Assembly: GCF_001440405.1 (NCBI RefSeq) | Contig: NZ_LLXX01000134.1 | Location: 39,850 to 73,770 of the forward strand | Direction: 5' to 3' | Source: Bradyrhizobium valentinum | Lineage (GTDB): Bacteria > Pseudomonadota > Alphaproteobacteria > Rhizobiales > Xanthobacteraceae | DNA length: 33,921 nt | Shown here: in pieces, positions 18,400 to 26,898 of the stretch | How positions within the stretch are numbered: position 1 is the first letter of the stretch | How the letters are laid out: each line of letters begins with the position of its first letter | Notes under the pieces: model-generated | The model's input: the letters and a program-made list of their open reading frames with translations, nothing else | Told to the model about the DNA's origin: nothing | The model's database searches: none | Position numbers and translations under genes: made by a program

Positions 18400-19570
18400 A
18401 TGAACAAGCATCCCGGCCTCGACCTCGTCGAGCGCGCCCGAGCGCTTGCTCCCTTGATCATGCGCGAGGCCGATGAGATCGAGCGGACGCGGCGGCTGAC
18501 ATCAGCGGTAACACAGGCGCTGATCGAGAACGGGCTTTATCGCGCGCTGCTGCCGCAAAGCCTTGGCGGCGCCGAGGTGCCGCTCGAGACCTTCATGCAG
18601 ATGCAGGAGGAAATCGCCAAGGCCGATGCCTCGACCGCGTGGTGCCTCGGCCAGTGCAGCGTCTGCGCCATGACCGCGGCCTATCTCGATCCCGATGCCG
18701 CCAACGAGATTTTCAACGTCGCGCCCGGCATTCTGGCCTGGGGCGCGATCAACCATGAAGTGCAGGCAGTTGCGGGCGGCTACAAAGCCAGCGCGCGCTG
18801 GGATTTTGCTTCCGGCTCGCGGCAGGCAAGCTGGCTGGGCGCCCATGTCCGGGTCGTCGAAGCCGACGGCACCCCGCGGCGCAGGCCGGACGGTTCGCCG
18901 GAGATTCGTACCATCCTGTTTCCGGTAGCCAGCGCCACGATGCACGACGTCTGGGACGTGATCGGCCTGCGCGGCACCGGCACCGATTCCTATTCGGTCG
19001 ACTCTGTTCATCCCGGAAAAGTTCGCAGCGCTTCGCGACGATCCGGCGGCGCTGCGCGAGAACGGGCCGCTGTACAAGCTCTCTACCAACATGGTTTTCG
19101 GCATGGGCTTTGCAGCGACCTCGCTCGGCGTCGCGCGCGCCACGCTCGATGCGGCGATCGACCTTGCCCGGGGCAAGACACCGCAAGCGTCAAAGGCGAT
19201 GCGCGACAACAACGCCGTGCAGGGGCTGATCGGGCGCACCGAGGCGCAACTGCGCGCCACCCGCGCCTATCTCTATGCCACTGCAGCGGATGTATGGCAT
19301 GACCTGTCGCAAGGCGCAGCCGTCACGGAAGCCCATCGCGTGGCGCTGCGCCTCGCCTCGACATGGACGATCCATCAATCGGCCGCCGTGGTCGACACCG
19401 CCTATCACATGACCGGCGCAACGGCCGTATTCAATGCCAACAAGTTCGAGCGCCGCTTTCGCGACATGCATGCGATCGCGCAGCAGATCCAGGGCCGTGA
19501 CGCCCATTACGAGGATGCCGGCCGGGCGATCCTCGCGGGCAATCTCGACGCGCCGCCGACGATGCGATGA
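18400..19570 (+). pseudogene. Acyl-CoA dehydrogenase/flavin monooxygenase-type protein, frameshifted
   Basis: Two overlapping frames together encode a protein of about 390 residues like HsaA/acyl-CoA dehydrogenase C-terminal-domain-2 oxidoreductases, which use reduced flavin or FAD on CoA esters or phenols. The first frame (from ATG 18400, AGGA 5 nt upstream) covers the N-terminal helical and middle beta domains up to TGTDSYSVDS. At about 19003-19006 an extra base moves the sequence to the second frame (FIPEKFAALRDDPAALREN), which continues to 19570 with the C-terminal helical bundle (NNAVQGLIGRTEAQLRATRAY). Removing one T restores VDLFIPEKF. Both halves are otherwise intact, so this is a recent mutation or a sequencing error. 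Confidence 0.82.
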
Positions 19571-19666
19571 AGCGGCGGCCCGGCCGGCACGCAAGAGACG
19601 GCTTCCCCCGCTCGCATCCTGCTTTAGGTTCTGCAATGGAAGCTGGCAGGATGCGCTGACATTGCA

Positions 19667-20134
19667 ATGAAGAAGGCGGCACGGAAGCGAGCTATAAAGC
19701 GCATCGCCAAACGGCCGAGCACTGCCACCCGGGACGCTGCGGTGGAAACCGTCTTCGAGGCTTATCCCAATCCGGTCGGGGCAAAACTGCTGGCGCTGCG
19801 CCGGCTGATTTTTGACACCGCAAGGACCACCGAGGGCGTCGGTCCCCTGGAAGAAACGCTGAAATGGGGGCAGCCGAGCTATCTCACGACCGAGAGCAAG
19901 AGCGGCAGCACGATCCGGATCGACCAGGTGAAGACGGAAGCCGGCCGGTATGCGGTCTATTTCCACTGCCAGACCGACCTGGTCGAAACCTTTCGCGAGC
20001 TCCATCCGGAGCTGCGCTACGGCGGCAACCGCAGCATTCTGCTCGAAGCCGGCGAGAAGGTGCCCGAGAAGGCGTTGCGCCACTGCATCGCGCTGGCGCT
20101 GACATATCATGCGCGGAAGCGGAAGGTGAGATGA
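19667..20134 (+). CDS. DUF1801 domain-containing protein
   Basis: The 155-residue protein opens with a basic, probably disordered stretch (about 1-25), followed by a DUF1801 domain. Its hallmarks are the central LEETLKWGQPSYLTTES and the strand GRYAVYFHCQTDLVETF. The family is of YdhG/iron-chaperone-like fold and its role is unsettled. ATG 19667 has only a weak ribosome site (GGCAGG about 14 nt upstream). It stands alone, 96 bp after the frameshifted dehydrogenase and 2 bp before a multi-hairpin repeat shared with the convergent GGDEF-EAL gene. Confidence 0.82.
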   Translation: MKKAARKRAIKRIAKRPSTATRDAAVETVFEAYPNPVGAKLLALRRLIFDTARTTEGVGPLEETLKWGQPSYLTTESKSGSTIRIDQVKTEAGRYAVYFHCQTDLVETFRELHPELRYGGNRSILLEAGEKVPEKALRHCIALALTYHARKRKVR

Positions 20135-20136
20135 GC

Positions 20137-20260
20137 GTCATTCCGGGATGGTGCGCTAGCACCAGACCTCAGGTGTGCAATTGCACACCGGGGAATCTCG
20201 AGATTCTCAGGTGCGCAATTGCGCACCATAGTTCGATGCTTCGCATCGCCCCGGAATGAC
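20137..20260. repeat. Multi-hairpin intergenic repeat element
   Basis: The 124-bp element is closed by a perfect 10-bp inverted repeat (GTCATTCCGG at 20137-20146 and its complement at 20251-20260). Inside it five palindromes follow one another: 20150-20163, 20172-20189 (18 bp), 20193-20206, 20210-20227 (18 bp) and 20234-20248. It fills the space between two convergent stop codons almost exactly and should fold into a cruciform-like RNA at the end of both messages. It resembles a repeat family common in Bradyrhizobium intergenic DNA. Confidence 0.85.
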
Positions 20261-20265
20261 GATCC

Positions 20266-22020
20266 TCACGCCACCAGCGCAGCGCCATAGCCGCGCTGCG
20301 CCTTCAACAGGCTCATGATCTCCGCATTGGGCCGCGCGCGGCTGAACAGGAAGCCCTGCCCCTCCTGGCATCCCTCGTTGCGCAGGCAGTTGACTTCGGC
20401 CTCGGTCTCGACGCCTTCCGCCGTGATCGTGACGCCTAGCCCCTTGCCTAGGCTGATGATCGAACGCACGATCGCCTGCGCATCGGGGTTGGCGGCGAGG
20501 TCGCGCACAAAGGACTGGTCTATCTTGATTTTGTCGAACGGAAAGCTGCGCAGGTAGCTCAGGCTCGAATAGCCGGTGCCGAAATCGTCCATCGAGATGC
20601 GAACGCCGAGCGCGCGCAGCGCATGCAGCGTCGCCAGCACCTCGCTGCTCTTTTCCAGGAGCAGCGTCTCGGTGATCTCGAGTTCCAGGCGCTTCGCCGA
20701 CAGGCCGGACTGGTTCAGCGCATCCATTACCAGGCACAGCAGATTGCCGACACGGAACTGCAGCGGGGACAGATTGACCGCGACGCGGATGTCGTCGGGC
20801 CATTGCACCGCATCCATGCAGGCGCGGCGCAGCATCAAACCGCCGACGGCGTTGATCAGTCCGGTCTCCTCCGCAACGGGGATGAATTCGGCCGGCGAAA
20901 TCATGCCGCGCTCGGGATGCGGCCAACGCACCAGCGCCTCGAAGCCGGTGATGCGCCCGCTCGAAAGATCGACCAGCGGCTGGTAATAGGGTCGCAGCAC
21001 ATCGCTCTGGACGGCCTCGCGCAGCTCGGTTTCGATCTTGCGGCGGGCCTGGGCTCGCGCATCCATCCCGGCCTCGAAGAACGAGAACGTACCCCGAGAA
21101 TCGTTCTTGGCGCGCGACAATGCGAGGTCGGCGTTCTTCAAGAGCTTCTCGGATTCATCGCCGTCGCCGGGAGACATCGCAATGCCGATGCTGGCGCCGA
21201 TCACGACGGAATGCCCGTCCAGCAGATAGGGATCAGCGATCACGTCCAGCAGGCGCCTCGCCAGAAACGCCGCATCCTCAGGCCGCGTCGCCCCGCTCTG
21301 GACGATTACGAATTCGTCCGAGTTGAGCCGGGCCAGCGCATCGCCCTCGCGCAATATCGATCGCAATCGCTTGGCGACGCCGCGCAGGAGCTTGTCGCCG
21401 ATACCATGGCCGAGCGTGTCGTTGACCGCCTTGAAATGGTCGAGGCCGAGCACGAGCACCGCCACCTGCTCGGCGCTGCGGCGCGTGCGCAGCAGGATGT
21501 CGTCCATCTTCTGACGCAGCAAATTGCGGTTCGGCAGCCCGGTCAGGCCGTCATGCTGGGCCATGAAAGTCATTTGCGCTTCGGCGCGCTTGCGTTCGGT
21601 GATATCCATCAGCGCGAGCAGGATCGCCGGCTGATCGCCATAAACGAGCTGGCGCGAATAGATCGCCAGATCGATCAGCGCACCGTCGGCCCTGACATGC
21701 TTCCAGGTGCGCGCTGCGCGCTCGTCGCCAGAGTCGCCGGTCCACGGCAGCTCGGGGTCGAAGGCCTGCAGGCTGCGGATCGTCAGCTTCTCGAATTCGC
21801 TGCGGCTGTAACCGTAATGCTGGATCGCAGCGTCGTTGACGGCGAGAACGCGTTCGTCACGCGCCGCACAGACGATCATCGGAATCGGATTGCTGTCGAA
21901 CAGCAGCCGGAACGATGCCTCGCGCCGCTTCAACTTTGCAGCGGGCTTTGCCGGCCGGCCGAGAAAGCGAACAATCGCCGTCTGCTTTGGCTTTCTGGTC
22001 TTTGTTGGCTTCTTCGGCAT
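20266..22020 (-). CDS. PAS-GGDEF-EAL cyclic-di-GMP signalling protein with degenerate GGDEF
   Basis: The 584-residue cytoplasmic protein has a basic N-terminus and a PAS domain (about 33-145) ending in the DITERKRAE linker. A GGDEF domain (about 150-318) and an EAL domain (about 325-575) follow. The diguanylate cyclase signature is NSDEF at 233-237 instead of GGDEF, so cyclase activity is doubtful. The EAL domain looks complete: FEALVRW at 360-366, NLSPLQF, the EITE motif, DDFGTGYSSL, KIDQSFV and AEGVET. It is therefore likely a c-di-GMP phosphodiesterase whose GGDEF domain may bind GTP as a regulator. No transmembrane segment is evident. ATG 22020 is used; the gene is monocistronic. Confidence 0.92.
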   Translation of the reverse strand: MPKKPTKTRKPKQTAIVRFLGRPAKPAAKLKRREASFRLLFDSNPIPMIVCAARDERVLAVNDAAIQHYGYSRSEFEKLTIRSLQAFDPELPWTGDSGDERAARTWKHVRADGALIDLAIYSRQLVYGDQPAILLALMDITERKRAEAQMTFMAQHDGLTGLPNRNLLRQKMDDILLRTRRSAEQVAVLVLGLDHFKAVNDTLGHGIGDKLLRGVAKRLRSILREGDALARLNSDEFVIVQSGATRPEDAAFLARRLLDVIADPYLLDGHSVVIGASIGIAMSPGDGDESEKLLKNADLALSRAKNDSRGTFSFFEAGMDARAQARRKIETELREAVQSDVLRPYYQPLVDLSSGRITGFEALVRWPHPERGMISPAEFIPVAEETGLINAVGGLMLRRACMDAVQWPDDIRVAVNLSPLQFRVGNLLCLVMDALNQSGLSAKRLELEITETLLLEKSSEVLATLHALRALGVRISMDDFGTGYSSLSYLRSFPFDKIKIDQSFVRDLAANPDAQAIVRSIISLGKGLGVTITAEGVETEAEVNCLRNEGCQEGQGFLFSRARPNAEIMSLLKAQRGYGAALVA

Positions 22021-22671
22021 TTGCTACGCTCTGCTCGCACTCTGCGTGCAAAGTTTTCGGATAAGTTGTCTGAAAGAATAGTATCTTTTGTCGATGAAAC
22101 TGGCTCGTGCGTGGTCATGCGCAGCCTGAGAGAAGCGGCAACCGCACGCTTTGCGTGTATCGTCAGTCGAAACGTCGACGCGAGTCGCAAATTCACGTGG
22201 CAAAAACGGCAACACCCGGTGACGGGCGCACGACCTGCGTCCTGGATACACAAGGAATGCGCGAAACGCCGCGCGTGCTCATAAATAAAAGGTCAATGAC
22301 CGACAGGGTTATCGGACGGTTAAGGACGGCGGCGACATAACGCCCGTTCAACTGAACGCAGCGGCCGCGGCTTGCGCTTCCGGCACGACGTCGTGATCGT
22401 AAAGCCGTTTTCGGAATGCTGCATGCGCTGAGATCTCTGCATCGCGAACGCGCACAGCTCCGACGATTGCTGCGTTGAACGCTGGTAGCTGGTTTGCTAG
22501 ATTAAGTTTGCCATGATGATCCGTACCTCCAGAATCGCATCGGTCTTCTTCCTCGCGTGCTGATCGCGTTGCCCGCTCACATGCGGGCGGAAGTCTCCGA
22601 CCGAAACAGCCCGGCCGATCCTGCATTGCGCAGGCCATGGCCGTTTGCCCCGCGATAAGACGAGGAACATC
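22021..22671. other. Intergenic region between divergent GGDEF-EAL and PhyH-type genes
   Basis: This 651-bp spacer contains no gene I can support. It should hold the promoters of both flanking genes. On the minus strand the stretch 22348-22512 has coding-like character for about 55 codons (RDAEISAHAAFRKRLYDHD) but lacks a start codon in its frame. An ATG with GGAGG upstream sits just before it in another frame and stops after five codons. This may be a decayed small gene. An AT-rich stretch around 22270-22320 is a promoter candidate. Confidence 0.55.
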
Positions 22672-23478
22672 ATGCCTTTCAGCATACAGCCGCGCGCGCT
22701 CAGCGACGCGCAGATCGAGCAATTCATTCAAGACGGTTTCGTCAGGATAGAGCACGCCTTTCCGCGCGAACTTGCCGAGCAAGGCCGCGCCATCCTGTGG
22801 CGCGACCTGCCCTGCGATCCCCAAAAGCCCGCGACCTGGACTCAGCCAGTCATCCGCCTCGGCTATTACGGCGACGAACCCTTCAGGAAAGCTGTCAACA
22901 GTCCGCAGCTTCACGCGGCCTTCGACCAGCTCGTCGGACGGGGACGATGGCGGCCGCGGGCCGACCTCGGAACCTTCCCCGTGCGGTTTCCAAGCCCGCA
23001 CGATCCCGGCGACGCCGGCTGGCATGTCGATGTCAGTTTCCTGGGGAAAGACGAAAACGTCGACAACCCCGATTACTCCGCCTGGCGGGTCAACGTGACG
23101 TCGCGTGGACGCGCGCTGCTGATGCTGTTCCTGTTCTCCGATGTGGGAGAATCCGACGCGCCCACCCGAATAAGGCCGGGCTGGCATCTTGATATGGCAC
23201 GCCTCCTCGAACCGGCCGACGAGTCCGGCATGTCACATTTGATGCTAGACGGAATCGGAACCGGCCGGCCCGAGGTACTTGCGACTGGCGAAGCCGGTGC
23301 GGTCTACCTGTGCCATCCGTTCCTCGTTCATGCCGCGCAAATGCACCGGGGGTCTGGTCCACGTTTCATGGCTCAACCACCGCTGCATCCGGCCGAACCA
23401 TTCAAGCTTACGCGATCGGACGGTGATTATTCGCCGGTTGAGCGGGCCATCCGGCAGGCCTTGCTGGCGCGCGGATGA
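22672..23478 (+). CDS. Phytanoyl-CoA dioxygenase (PhyH) family protein
   Basis: The 268-residue protein is of normal length for PhyH-type Fe(II)/2-oxoglutarate oxygenases. The iron facial triad is suggested by HVD (His118, Asp120) in GWHVDVSFLG and a distal histidine in CHPFLVHAAQMHRG (His220 most likely). Arg231 downstream would bind 2-oxoglutarate. The N-terminal SDAQIEQFIQDGFVRIEHAF is the common family start. ATG 22672 was chosen because GAGGA lies 8 nt before it; an in-frame codon at 22645 would add nine residues. The substrate is unknown; family members hydroxylate lipids, amino acids or natural products. A clear hairpin terminator follows. Confidence 0.86.
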   Translation: MPFSIQPRALSDAQIEQFIQDGFVRIEHAFPRELAEQGRAILWRDLPCDPQKPATWTQPVIRLGYYGDEPFRKAVNSPQLHAAFDQLVGRGRWRPRADLGTFPVRFPSPHDPGDAGWHVDVSFLGKDENVDNPDYSAWRVNVTSRGRALLMLFLFSDVGESDAPTRIRPGWHLDMARLLEPADESGMSHLMLDGIGTGRPEVLATGEAGAVYLCHPFLVHAAQMHRGSGPRFMAQPPLHPAEPFKLTRSDGDYSPVERAIRQALLARG

Positions 23479-23486
23479 GAAGCAAA

Positions 23487-23517
23487 AACTGGAGCGGGGA
23501 TCATCGCCGCTCCAGTT
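23487..23517 (+). terminator. Hairpin terminator after the PhyH-type gene
   Basis: A perfect 11-bp stem (AACTGGAGCGG and its complement) with a 9-nt loop starts 8 bp after the stop codon. A run of five A precedes it, and TT plus AAT follow rather than a long T-tract, so termination may be partial. Confidence 0.65.
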
Positions 23518-23699
23518 AATCTGGATCCGCGTGTTGTGCGGGCCGTTGCATTGGACCAAGGCAAACAGGGGGTCCCTGCTACAACGCCATTACCTTAAAT
23601 TGTCGCAATATGTCGTTTGGCGATGCGCTTTTGTAAAGTAGCCGGCGCTTGTCCCCTGTTGCCCATTTCATGCTACGTTTGCGCGAATAGAGTGATCCG

Positions 23700-24647
23700 A
23701 TGAACCCTCGCCTGATTCTGATCCCGCTCATAACCTTAATGGCCGCCGTCGATGCCGCAAGCGCATGGGCGCAGGACAAGGGCACGGTCAACCCGAAGCC
23801 GCTGCCGCCGCTCGCCAACCCCAACGATCCCAAGATCGCCGCCAAGGAGCTGTTCGGCCGCAAGTTATTGCCGGCGGCGATGCCGACGCGCGTGCACGGG
23901 TTCTATGCCCATGGCTGCATCGCGGGCGCGGAAGGGCTGCCGATCAACGGCGACAATTGGCAGGTGATGCGGCTGTCGCGCAATCGTTACTGGGGACATC
24001 CCGATTTGGTCGCGCTGGTCAAGCGGCTCGCTGCCAAAGCGCGTAGGGATGCCGGCTGGCCGGGCATATTGGTCGGCGACATGTCGCAGCCGCGCGGTGG
24101 TCCGATGTTCACCGGACACGCCAGCCATCAAGTGGGGCTCGACGTGGACATCTGGCTGACCCCGATGCCGAACCGGCAATTATCGCGCAACGAGCGCGAA
24201 GATATGTCCGCCGTGATGATGGTGCGCACCGATCGGCTCGACATCGACCCGCAGGCCTGGACGCCGACCCATCTCGCGGTGATCCGCGCCGCTGCGCTGG
24301 AGCCCAGCGTGCAGCGCATCTTCGTCAATGCCGCCATCAAGAAGGCGCTGTGCCGCGAAGCCAGGGGCGATCGCGGCTGGCTCCACAAGGTGCGGCCGAT
24401 GTACGGCCACGACTATCACTTCCACATCCGCATCAGATGCCCGCCCGGCGCCGGCGAATGCGAGAGCCAGCCCGAGCCGAACGAGGGCGAAGGCTGCAGC
24501 ACAGGCGACCTCGCCTACTGGTTCAGCGATGCGGTGCTGCATCCCAAGCCGCCGAAAGTGCCGCCGAAACCGAAGCCGCCAATGACGATGGCTGAGCTGC
24601 CGCCCGCCTGCAAAACCGTATTGCACGCGCCGGACGCAAAGCCCTGA
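23700..24647 (+). CDS. mepA: Penicillin-insensitive murein endopeptidase
   Basis: The 315-residue protein has an N-terminal signal peptide (about 1-24, ending ASAWA before QD) and acts in the periplasm, cutting D-Ala-mDAP cross-links in peptidoglycan. The zinc-site motifs of the MepA/LAS peptidase family are present: GHASHQVGLDVDIW with His143 and Asp150, and the C-terminal YGHDYHFHIRI with His242. After the catalytic part comes a basic, proline-rich stretch (PKPPKVPPKPKPP, about 286-298) that may serve as a flexible or wall-contacting tail. ATG 23700 gives the correct signal peptide. The next gene starts 32 bp downstream and also encodes a periplasmic protein. Confidence 0.93.
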   Translation: MNPRLILIPLITLMAAVDAASAWAQDKGTVNPKPLPPLANPNDPKIAAKELFGRKLLPAAMPTRVHGFYAHGCIAGAEGLPINGDNWQVMRLSRNRYWGHPDLVALVKRLAAKARRDAGWPGILVGDMSQPRGGPMFTGHASHQVGLDVDIWLTPMPNRQLSRNEREDMSAVMMVRTDRLDIDPQAWTPTHLAVIRAAALEPSVQRIFVNAAIKKALCREARGDRGWLHKVRPMYGHDYHFHIRIRCPPGAGECESQPEPNEGEGCSTGDLAYWFSDAVLHPKPPKVPPKPKPPMTMAELPPACKTVLHAPDAKP

Positions 24648-24679
24648 CGGCGCAAGATCAAACCCGCAGGAGAATGACG

Positions 24680-25201
24680 ATGAAGATCTGGCCTCTGATC
24701 GCATCCATCGCTTTTGTCACAAGCGTGCATGCACAAACCCCATATGCCGGAATGCAGTCTCGTTCGATCAAGGCGCTTTCGGATCAGCAGATCGCCGACC
24801 TCAACGCCGCTCGCGGCATGGGTCTGGCGCTTGCCGCCGAATTGAACGGATATCCGGGGCCCTCGCACGTCCTCGAACTCGCCGACAAGCTCGAACTCTC
24901 CGCCGATCAACGCGCCGGCATGCAGCGCCTGTTCGATTCCATGAAGGCCGAAGCGATGCCGCTGGGCGCGAAGCTGATCGAGCAGGAAGCCGAGCTGGAT
25001 AAGCAGTTCGCAACCCGCACGGTCACGCCGGAAAGCCTGAAGGCGTCCACCGCGGCCGTTGCCACGACGCAGGGAATGCTGCGCGAAACCCATCTGAAAT
25101 ATCATTTGTCGACTGGAAGCATTTTAACGCCAGCGCAGATGACGAAGTATGCGGAATTGCGAGGCTACGGCAGCGGCCACAAGCGTCAGCATCACCATTG
25201 A
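24680..25201 (+). CDS. Spy/CpxP-like periplasmic protein
   Basis: The 173-residue product has a signal peptide (about 1-18, cleavage after VHA) and a helical mature part with LTxxQ-like motifs (LSDQQIADL, LSADQRAGM and LTPAQMTKY). This pattern matches Spy/CpxP-type periplasmic chaperones or metal sensors. The C-terminus is histidine-rich (HKRQHHH), which could bind metal. ATG 24680 was chosen because AGGAGA lies 6 nt upstream; the in-frame ATG at 24674 overlaps that site. It probably shares a transcript with mepA, so both may be part of an envelope-maintenance unit. Confidence 0.75.
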   Translation: MKIWPLIASIAFVTSVHAQTPYAGMQSRSIKALSDQQIADLNAARGMGLALAAELNGYPGPSHVLELADKLELSADQRAGMQRLFDSMKAEAMPLGAKLIEQEAELDKQFATRTVTPESLKASTAAVATTQGMLRETHLKYHLSTGSILTPAQMTKYAELRGYGSGHKRQHHH

Positions 25202-25415
25202 CAGTTCGGAAAGGCCGGAGCGATCTCAACTCAGTGAGGTCGAGCCGCCTTTACCTCGGCTGCCATCCTGATTATGTTGGGGCTGGCGATATCCCTATCG
25301 ACCGCAAGTCCTCAGGGGATTCCGGAACGGCGCTTCCGACCATCGCCTCATCGACCCAACCAACGCCTGTCTTGTGCGCGCTATCTGCGGCTCGCAAGCA
25401 TGCATGGAGCGCCTC

Positions 25416-26201
25416 ATGTATCGCCGTACCGGTATCTTCATTGCCCTTGTCATTCTGATCGGCGCGCTCTGCCCGCCCGCGGTCGCGCAGGACAGGACCC
25501 TGAGCGTCTTTGCCGCGGCTTCGATGAAGAACGCGCTCGACGAGATCGACGCCGCCTACGCCGTGAAGACGGGCGTCAAAATCACCGTCAGCTATGGCCC
25601 AAGTTCGGGATTGGCTCGGCAGATTGAACAGGGGGCGCCGGCCGACGTGTTCATATCCGCGGATACCGACTGGATGGATTACGCGATCGGCAGGAAGGCC
25701 ATCCATGAGCCGACCCGGATCAATCTACTGGGCAACAGCATCGTGCTGATCGCGCCAAAGGATTCGAAGATCGACAATGTGAACATCGGCGCCGGCTTTG
25801 ACCTCGCCAAACTCGCGGGCGACAGCAAGATCGCAACCGGCGACGTGAAGTCGGTACCGGTCGGCAAATACGCCAAGGCCGCGCTGGAGAAGCTCGGTTC
25901 ATGGCAATCAGCCGAGCCGAAATTCGCCATGGCGGATAACGTTCGGGCCGCCTTGACGCTGGTGGCGCGCGGCGAGGCTGTTCTCGGCATCGTCTATTTC
26001 ACCGACGCCAAGGTCGAGCCCGGCGTCAAGATCGTCGGCACCTTCCCGGCCGATTCCCATCCGGCGATCATCTATCCGGTGGCGGCGACGACCACCGCAA
26101 AACCGGAGGCCTCGGATTATCTCGCCTTCCTGCGCTCGGCTGCGGCGAAGACCATCCTCGAGAAGTACGGCTTCAAGTTTCTCGTCAGCCCCTCGACCTG
26201 A
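25416..26201 (+). CDS. modA: Molybdate ABC transporter substrate-binding protein
   Basis: The 261-residue periplasmic binding protein has a signal peptide (about 1-24, ending AVA before QD). The mature start LSVFAAASMKNALDEI contains the oxyanion-contacting AAAS stretch, and YGPSSGLARQIEQGAPADVFISAD supplies the second ligand loop. It captures molybdate (and tungstate) for ModBC. ATG 25416 is preceded by GGAG at 6 nt; in-frame upstream starts would push the signal peptide inward. The gene overlaps modB by one base. A short inverted repeat (CGATA-TCCC-TATCG, 25287-25300) upstream is not convincing as a ModE site. Confidence 0.93.
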   Translation: MYRRTGIFIALVILIGALCPPAVAQDRTLSVFAAASMKNALDEIDAAYAVKTGVKITVSYGPSSGLARQIEQGAPADVFISADTDWMDYAIGRKAIHEPTRINLLGNSIVLIAPKDSKIDNVNIGAGFDLAKLAGDSKIATGDVKSVPVGKYAKAALEKLGSWQSAEPKFAMADNVRAALTLVARGEAVLGIVYFTDAKVEPGVKIVGTFPADSHPAIIYPVAATTTAKPEASDYLAFLRSAAAKTILEKYGFKFLVSPST

Positions 26202-26896
26202 TGTTCGAGATATCGCCCGCCGAATGGACGGCCATCCTGCTTTCGCTGCGGGTGGCCGTCGTTGCGACGCTGGTGGCGACGCCGTTCGGCATCGCGCTGG
26301 CGTGGCTGCTGGCGCGGCGTGAATTCTGGGGCAAGTCCATTCTCGATGCTCTGGTTCATCTGCCGCTGGTGCTGCCACCCGTCGTGACCGGCTATTTGCT
26401 GCTGCTGACGCTCGGCCGCCGCGGCCTGGTCGGCGCATGGCTCGCGGACAACCTCGGCATCGTGTTCGCGTTTCGCTGGACCGGAGCTGCGCTTGCCTGC
26501 GGCGTGATGTCTTTTCCGTTGTTGGTCAGACCGATCCGGCTCTCGATCGAGGCGATCGACCGCCGACTTGAACAGGCATCGAGTACGCTCGGCGCCGCAC
26601 CGTGGCAGGTGTTCGCTACCGTGACCTTGCCGCTGGCACTGCCGGGCGTTCTCGCCGGCATGGTGCTGGGCTTCGCCAAGGCGATCGGCGAGTTCGGCGC
26701 CACCATCACCTTCGTCTCCAACATCCCCGGCGAGACCCAGACCATTTCGTCGGCGATCTATTCGCTGATCCAGACGCCGGATGGCGACAACGCGGCCGGG
26801 AGGCTGGTTGTCGTTTCCACCGTGATCGCGATGGGCGCCCTGATCGCGTCTGAATGGTTCGCGCGGCGCGCCACCAAGCGCCTGCACGGGAACTGA
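26201..26896 (+). CDS. modB: Molybdate ABC transporter permease
   Basis: The 231-residue inner-membrane permease has about five membrane segments. The coupling-helix (EAA-type) stretch EQASSTLGAAPWQVFATVTL, followed by PLALPG, docks on ModC. It forms the channel for molybdate delivered by ModA. The start codon overlaps the modA stop (TGATG), and modC begins 2 bp after its stop, so the three genes are one translationally linked operon. Confidence 0.94.
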   Translation: MFEISPAEWTAILLSLRVAVVATLVATPFGIALAWLLARREFWGKSILDALVHLPLVLPPVVTGYLLLLTLGRRGLVGAWLADNLGIVFAFRWTGAALACGVMSFPLLVRPIRLSIEAIDRRLEQASSTLGAAPWQVFATVTLPLALPGVLAGMVLGFAKAIGEFGATITFVSNIPGETQTISSAIYSLIQTPDGDNAAGRLVVVSTVIAMGALIASEWFARRATKRLHGN

Positions 26897-26898
26897 CC

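Noticed and set aside
20623..22284. A 553-codon open frame antisense to the GGDEF-EAL gene
   Set aside because: Arginine- and glutamine-rich composition typical of shadow frames; the opposite strand has clear domains.
22348..23187. A 279-codon minus-strand frame opposite the PhyH-type gene
   Set aside because: Most of it is antisense to a clear oxygenase; only the last 55 codons look coding-like, and they lack a start.
25287..25300. Inverted repeat CGATA-TCCC-TATCG upstream of modA as a ModE operator
   Set aside because: Arms are only 5 bp and the spacing does not match the known ModE/MopA consensus; could be chance.
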